From SAR86 cluster bacterium (lineage in GTDB: Bacteria; Pseudomonadota; Gammaproteobacteria; Magnimaribacterales; D2472), in assembly GCA_016779505.1 (NCBI GenBank), contig JADHNM010000040.1, positions 1-9,639 of the forward strand: a DNA stretch of 9,639 nucleotides, given 5' to 3'. The notes below the pieces were generated by a model that was not told the origin of the DNA, made no database searches, and worked only from the letters and a program-made list of their open reading frames with translations. The translations under genes were made by a program, and so were the position numbers. This document shows positions 6,541 to 9,639 of the stretch, in pieces. Position 1 is the stretch's first letter; each line of letters opens with the position of its first letter.

Positions 6541-7778
6541 TTAAAATCCTGGATTATTTTATAAATCAAACTCTCGTAAGACTGTGAAATTTTATGCCAA
6601 TCATAGTTTTCTATTATATGTTTTCTGCCCTCGTCAGCTCTATTCTGATATTTAGAGGGGTTGGATAGAATATTTCGTATTGTTCTTTCAATGCTCTTTG
6701 AATCACTCGTAGGAATTAGCTCAGCAAAGGTGCTAGTGATTTCAGGAATAGATGCGACATTGGTAGCTATTAAAGGGATACCACTTGCCATTGCCTCTCC
6801 AACAGGAAAACCAAATCCCTCATATAATGAGCTAACAATTGCGATATTGCTGTTTGCATATTCAAAAGCAATTTCTTCTTTTGTTAAGTTATTTTTGTAA
6901 ACAATGTTAGCTTCAATTTTCAGTTTTTGTATCAAACGCTCTGTGTGACCGCCTGCTCTGGCAGCTCCGATAACAACCAATCTAATATAGGGGAAATCTT
7001 TTTTTAAGTCAGCCACAGCCCTTAAAGTAAAATCTAAGCCTTTCAAAGGAACATCTGCGCTTGCAGTGGTAATGATCTGCCCAGGAATTCGAGGAATATT
7101 TTTTTTAGGGGAAAATTTTTGAAAATCAATTCCGTTAGGTATTACAGAAATATTTTTGCTTGAAACATTAAAATCTTGTGCGATATCTTTTTTTGAATTA
7201 AATGATGGAGTTGCAATAGCTTTAAGTTTAGGAGCAACTTTTTTTTGCATTTTTAAGAAAGAAAACCATCGCCATTTTAAAATTTTTTGAATTATTCCTT
7301 TTGAGAATTCAAGATCATATTTGTAATCTTTTGTAATGGGGTGATGGATGATCTCCAGAACAGGAAGTTTTTTTTGAATATCAAGAATACCATAACTAAT
7401 AGATTGATTATCAATTAACACATCGAAGGAGGACTCAGTCAGTATCTTATTCAGCCTATCTCCAAATGTTTTGATTTCCGGAAATCCTCCCAATAAAGCA
7501 GAAAAAAATTCATACCAATCATTTAGAGATTTATTTTTTTTATTTCTAAAAAGAGAAAGCCTCTCTTTAAATACAAAAGTGCTAAATAGATCTAATCCAG
7601 GAGATTTAATCAAGTTAATATCTGGCTCTAGATTAGGATATGGAGGACCGGAGATAATACTTACATTATGTCCAAGTGCTTGTAATGCCTTTGATAGCTC
7701 ATAAATAAATATACCTTGACCGCCCCCAAATGGAGCACTGCGATAGCTAGAGATAGCAATATTTAATTTTTGATTCAA
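6534..7778 (-). CDS. Glycosyltransferase family 4 (GT-B retaining)
   Basis: The protein has 414 residues. The N-terminal Rossmann domain begins with SYRSAPFGGGQGIFIYEL (11-28), a glycine-rich loop near the active site. SGPPYPNLE (43-51), DNQSISYGIL (123-132) and IHHPIT (144-149) follow. The C-terminal donor domain has VIPNGID (212-218), ASADVPLKGL (239-248) and the EX7E signature Glu320...Glu328 in SLYEGFGFPVGEAMASG. This is a retaining GT4 using a nucleotide sugar, cytosolic or membrane-associated; donor and acceptor are unknown. The start is the TTG at 7778. No ATG or GTG lies between it and the ilvE stop 13 nt away, and the first internal Met is near residue 177, past the catalytic loops. 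No Shine-Dalgarno sequence is visible, so it is probably coupled to ilvE. It carries several A8 tracts but the frame is intact. Confidence 0.93.
   Translation of the reverse strand: MNQKLNIAISSYRSAPFGGGQGIFIYELSKALQALGHNVSIISGPPYPNLEPDINLIKSPGLDLFSTFVFKERLSLFRNKKNKSLNDWYEFFSALLGGFPEIKTFGDRLNKILTESSFDVLIDNQSISYGILDIQKKLPVLEIIHHPITKDYKYDLEFSKGIIQKILKWRWFSFLKMQKKVAPKLKAIATPSFNSKKDIAQDFNVSSKNISVIPNGIDFQKFSPKKNIPRIPGQIITTASADVPLKGLDFTLRAVADLKKDFPYIRLVVIGAARAGGHTERLIQKLKIEANIVYKNNLTKEEIAFEYANSNIAIVSSLYEGFGFPVGEAMASGIPLIATNVASIPEITSTFAELIPTSDSKSIERTIRNILSNPSKYQNRADEGRKHIIENYDWHKISQSYESLIYKIIQDFKC
6547..6550 (-). promoter_or_regulatory. Shine-Dalgarno AGGA for the methyltransferase at 6540
   Basis: The minus strand reads AGGA, then TTTTAA, then ATG. 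It lies within the last codons of the glycosyltransferase gene and supports the start chosen for the overlapping methyltransferase. Confidence 0.6.
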
Positions 7779-7791
7779 GTTAAATGTAAGT

Positions 7792-8712
7792 TTAGATTGC
7801 AGTAAGCCAGTCTGAGTAGCGGGTATCTTGACCGCAGACTATTTCAGAATATTTATTTTGCAGAATCTCAGTAATTGGACCAATAACGCCTGAGCCAATT
7901 GAAGATCCATCAACGGTTGTAATTGGGGTAATCTCAACAGCGGTCCCTGAATAAAAAGCTTCATCAGCATCCAATAATTCTTCAAAAGTTAGGTTCCTTT
8001 CTTCAACTGAATAATTAAGATTTTTAGCAATAGACATTACGCTTTGTCGAGTAATCCCATTTAAACAATAATCTGTTGTGGGGGTAATTAATACAGAGTT
8101 TTTTACGATAAAAAGATTTTCTCCACTACCCTCAGAAATGTAGCCATGTTTATCCAAAAGTATTGCTTCTTCAGCCCCTTTGGAAATAGCATCATTAACC
8201 GCCATAATTGAATTAACATATGTACCGATAATTTTGTTGTTTGAGTACAAGGGATTGTCATACTGCTGGAACGGAGATTTAACAACTGATATACCATTTT
8301 TCTTAGCGTCTGGATTCATATACGAAGGCCATTCCCAGCAAGCAACAGCAACATTAACAGAAAGCGAATGTTGGGACCTTAGACCCATAGACTCACTCCC
8401 AAGAAAAACAATCGGTCTAATGTAACCTTCTCTAAGGTTATTCTTAGACATTGTATCTATTTGAGCTTGGCACAATTCATCTGCAGAATAAGGAATGCTG
8501 ATATTAATTTTTGATGCTGCAGAAAATAGTCTTTCAGTGTGATCAGTTAACCTAAATATGGCTCCCCCATCATTTGTTTCATATGCTCTCACGCCCTCAA
8601 AAACTCCCATTCCGTAATGCAGGGTATTGGATAAGAGATGAATATTTGTATCGTTAAATGGCTGAAAATTTCCATTTAGCCAAATAAATTTTGAGTCAGT
8701 GTTAAGAAACAT
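7792..8712 (-). CDS. ilvE: Branched-chain amino acid aminotransferase (class IV, PLP)
   Basis: It interconverts leucine, isoleucine or valine and their 2-oxo acids with 2-oxoglutarate/glutamate in the cytosol. The 306 residues match the roughly 309 usual for IlvE. Visible are FIWLNGNFQPF, LHYGMGVFEGVRAY (31-44), YIRPIVFLG (97-105), Schiff-base Lys160 in NNKIIGTYVNS, HGYISEGSGENLF with the PLP-contacting Glu, LNGITRQSV, and SGTAVEITPI. The order of motifs is that of the fold-type IV BCATs rather than of D-amino-acid transaminase or PabC. The ATG at 8712 gives the standard N-terminus; no Shine-Dalgarno sequence is seen. It is first in the leftward operon, with the glycosyltransferase TTG 13 nt after its stop. 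It may be purely housekeeping or may also supply amino groups to the downstream pathway; the sequence cannot decide. Confidence 0.94.
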   Translation of the reverse strand: MFLNTDSKFIWLNGNFQPFNDTNIHLLSNTLHYGMGVFEGVRAYETNDGGAIFRLTDHTERLFSAASKINISIPYSADELCQAQIDTMSKNNLREGYIRPIVFLGSESMGLRSQHSLSVNVAVACWEWPSYMNPDAKKNGISVVKSPFQQYDNPLYSNNKIIGTYVNSIMAVNDAISKGAEEAILLDKHGYISEGSGENLFIVKNSVLITPTTDYCLNGITRQSVMSIAKNLNYSVEERNLTFEELLDADEAFYSGTAVEITPITTVDGSSIGSGVIGPITEILQNKYSEIVCGQDTRYSDWLTAI

Positions 8713-8738
8713 GTTGTCTATGGTTTTAAGTCTCAGCT

Positions 8739-8747
8739 ATTATGACA
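8739..8747 (-). promoter_or_regulatory. Probable extended -10 promoter of the ilvE operon
   Basis: The minus strand reads TGT-CATAAT, a TGn extended -10. TTCATT lies 16 nt upstream as a weak -35. Transcription would start about 20 nt before the ilvE ATG. That leaves no room for an attenuator leader peptide, so ilvE is not regulated here by the classical ilv attenuation. Confidence 0.5.
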
Positions 8748-8757
8748 AAACAACTCA

Positions 8758-8763
8758 TATAAT
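8758..8763 (+). promoter_or_regulatory. Probable -10 box of algC
   Basis: This is a perfect TATAAT ending 15 nt before the algC ATG, with no good -35 at 16-18 nt. It would start transcription near 8770 and give a 5' leader of only about 9 nt. That fits the absence of any Shine-Dalgarno sequence. It sits back to back with the ilvE -10 in the 66-bp divergent spacer. Confidence 0.5.
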
Positions 8764-8778
8764 GAAATTAAAATTGCT

Positions 8779-9639
8779 ATGATCGATGAATCCATTTTCA
8801 GGGAATATGACATTCGCGGAATAGTGCCTGAGCAAATCAATGAATTTTCAATCAAAGCTATAGCATCTGCTATAGCAAGAAAATGTATTGATGAAAGGGT
8901 AAATGAGCTAGCTCTAGGCAGAGATGGGCGACTGTCTGGAGAAAACATATTGAAATTACTTTCAAAAGAATTGCAATCTCTTGGAATCAATGTGGTGAAT
9001 GTAGGCATAGTAACAAGCCCGCTTCTTTATTTTGCTGCAAAAAAACTGAACTCCAAATCAGGCGTTATGATAACTGGAAGCCATAATCCAAAAAATTATA
9101 ATGGCTTTAAAATTGTAATAAATGACATGCCAGTCTCTGGGATTGAGATACTGCATTTAATTTCAAATAAACCAAATTCTAAAGACATTGGATCTGAAAT
9201 TATGAAGAACGATTTAATGGATGAATATATTGAAGAGGTAATATCTCAAGCATCCAAGAACTCAAAAAAAATCAAGGTTGTTGTTGATTGTGGCAATGGT
9301 TCGGCTGGAGAAATTGGCCCCAAATTAATGCGTGCACTTGGGCATGAAGTAGTGGAGTTATTTTGTGAAATTGATGGAAATTTTCCCAATCATCATCCTG
9401 ATCCAGGCAAGGTAGAAAATCTTCAAGACCTTATAGAAATTGTAAAAGCAGAAGAAGCAGATCTCGGCATTGCTTTTGATGGGGATGGGGACAGGTTGGG
9501 GGTAGTAAGCAATCTAGGCGAAATTATTTACCCGGATCAGCTTATGATGATATTCAGCAAAACAGTGTTGCAAAATAGCAAGGGTAAAAAAATTATATTT
9601 GATGTGAAGTGCACCAATTTACTTGCCAAAATGATTACT
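8779..9639 (+). CDS. algC: Phosphomannomutase/phosphoglucomutase, AlgC type (C-terminus beyond window)
   Basis: It interconverts hexose 6-phosphate and 1-phosphate, feeding GDP-mannose and UDP-glucose type donors for LPS and other glycans. The first 287 residues are visible. They include SIFREYDIRGIV (5-16), GRDGRLSG (47-54), the phosphoserine loop TGSHNP with Ser101, VVVDCGNGSAG (167-177), EIDGNFPNHHPDPGK (197-211), the metal-binding DGDGDR (234-239) and FDVKCT (274-279). These match bifunctional AlgC-type enzymes better than GlmM. The sugar-specificity loop of domain 3 and the C-terminal domain lie outside the window. The ATG at 8779 is right for the family; the ATG at 8762 is out of frame. 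It is divergent from ilvE, and its product plausibly supplies sugar donors for the glycosyltransferase nearby. Confidence 0.95.
   Translation, partial: MIDESIFREYDIRGIVPEQINEFSIKAIASAIARKCIDERVNELALGRDGRLSGENILKLLSKELQSLGINVVNVGIVTSPLLYFAAKKLNSKSGVMITGSHNPKNYNGFKIVINDMPVSGIEILHLISNKPNSKDIGSEIMKNDLMDEYIEEVISQASKNSKKIKVVVDCGNGSAGEIGPKLMRALGHEVVELFCEIDGNFPNHHPDPGKVENLQDLIEIVKAEEADLGIAFDGDGDRLGVVSNLGEIIYPDQLMMIFSKTVLQNSKGKKIIFDVKCTNLLAKMIT

Noticed and set aside
7471..7704. Rightward 77-codon open frame opposite the glycosyltransferase
   Set aside because: It is a shadow of the GT4 reading frame on the other strand; no start signal or motif supports it.
4201..7778. Recent horizontal transfer from a high-GC actinobacterium
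   Set aside because: The protein resemblance is to families I recall from Actinobacteria, but the codons and base composition here look as AT-rich as waaA, miaA and ilvE. No mobile element, tRNA or repeat borders the region.
8733..9008. Leftward 91-codon open frame opposite the start of algC
   Set aside because: It is antisense to the well-conserved AlgC N-terminus (YDIRG, GRDGRLSG) and runs across the divergent promoter region; nothing in it looks protein-like beyond openness.

Overview
The window is AT-rich and densely packed with genes. It looks like a stretch of a streamlined, probably marine, gammaproteobacterium. SAR86-like is my best guess, from the low GC, very short spacers and gammaproteobacterial-type HflK, GlnB, WaaA, LpxL and AlgC proteins. 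This placement is inference; no rRNA or other marker is present. I see ten protein-coding genes (two cut by the window edges), no RNA genes, no mobile elements and no CRISPR. No gap exceeds about 75 bases.

Left block (1-3283, all minus strand, transcribed leftward): waaA (Kdo transferase), glnB (P-II nitrogen sensor), miaA (tRNA dimethylallyltransferase) and hflK (truncated at the window edge). waaA and glnB overlap by 4 nt, and glnB and miaA are 6 nt apart. hflK lies 61 nt further on, behind its own TATAAT-like box. The hfq and hflX genes that normally separate miaA from hflK in Gammaproteobacteria are missing here.

Middle block: lpxL (late lipid A acyltransferase) runs rightward, divergent from waaA. 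The two envelope genes therefore share one 73-bp control region that contains a small inverted repeat. A class I methyltransferase follows 1 nt after lpxL. It ends tail to tail with, and overlapping, a leftward operon at 8712-4796: ilvE (branched-chain aminotransferase), a family-4 glycosyltransferase, a second SAM methyltransferase, and a cytosolic alpha/alpha-toroid protein with a squalene-cyclase-type QW motif.

Right block: algC (phosphomannomutase/phosphoglucomutase, truncated) runs rightward from a 66-bp divergent promoter region shared with ilvE.

The most interesting content is the set of four proteins GT4 + methyltransferase + toroid protein + second methyltransferase (4201-7778). All four resemble, motif by motif, a group of proteins I remember sitting together in actinobacterial genomes, with no characterised product that I know of. 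Finding the set in an AT-rich gammaproteobacterium, split onto two convergent transcripts and linked to lipid A, sugar-phosphate and aminotransferase genes, suggests an undescribed glycoconjugate or small-molecule pathway. The comparison is from memory and must be checked by database search.
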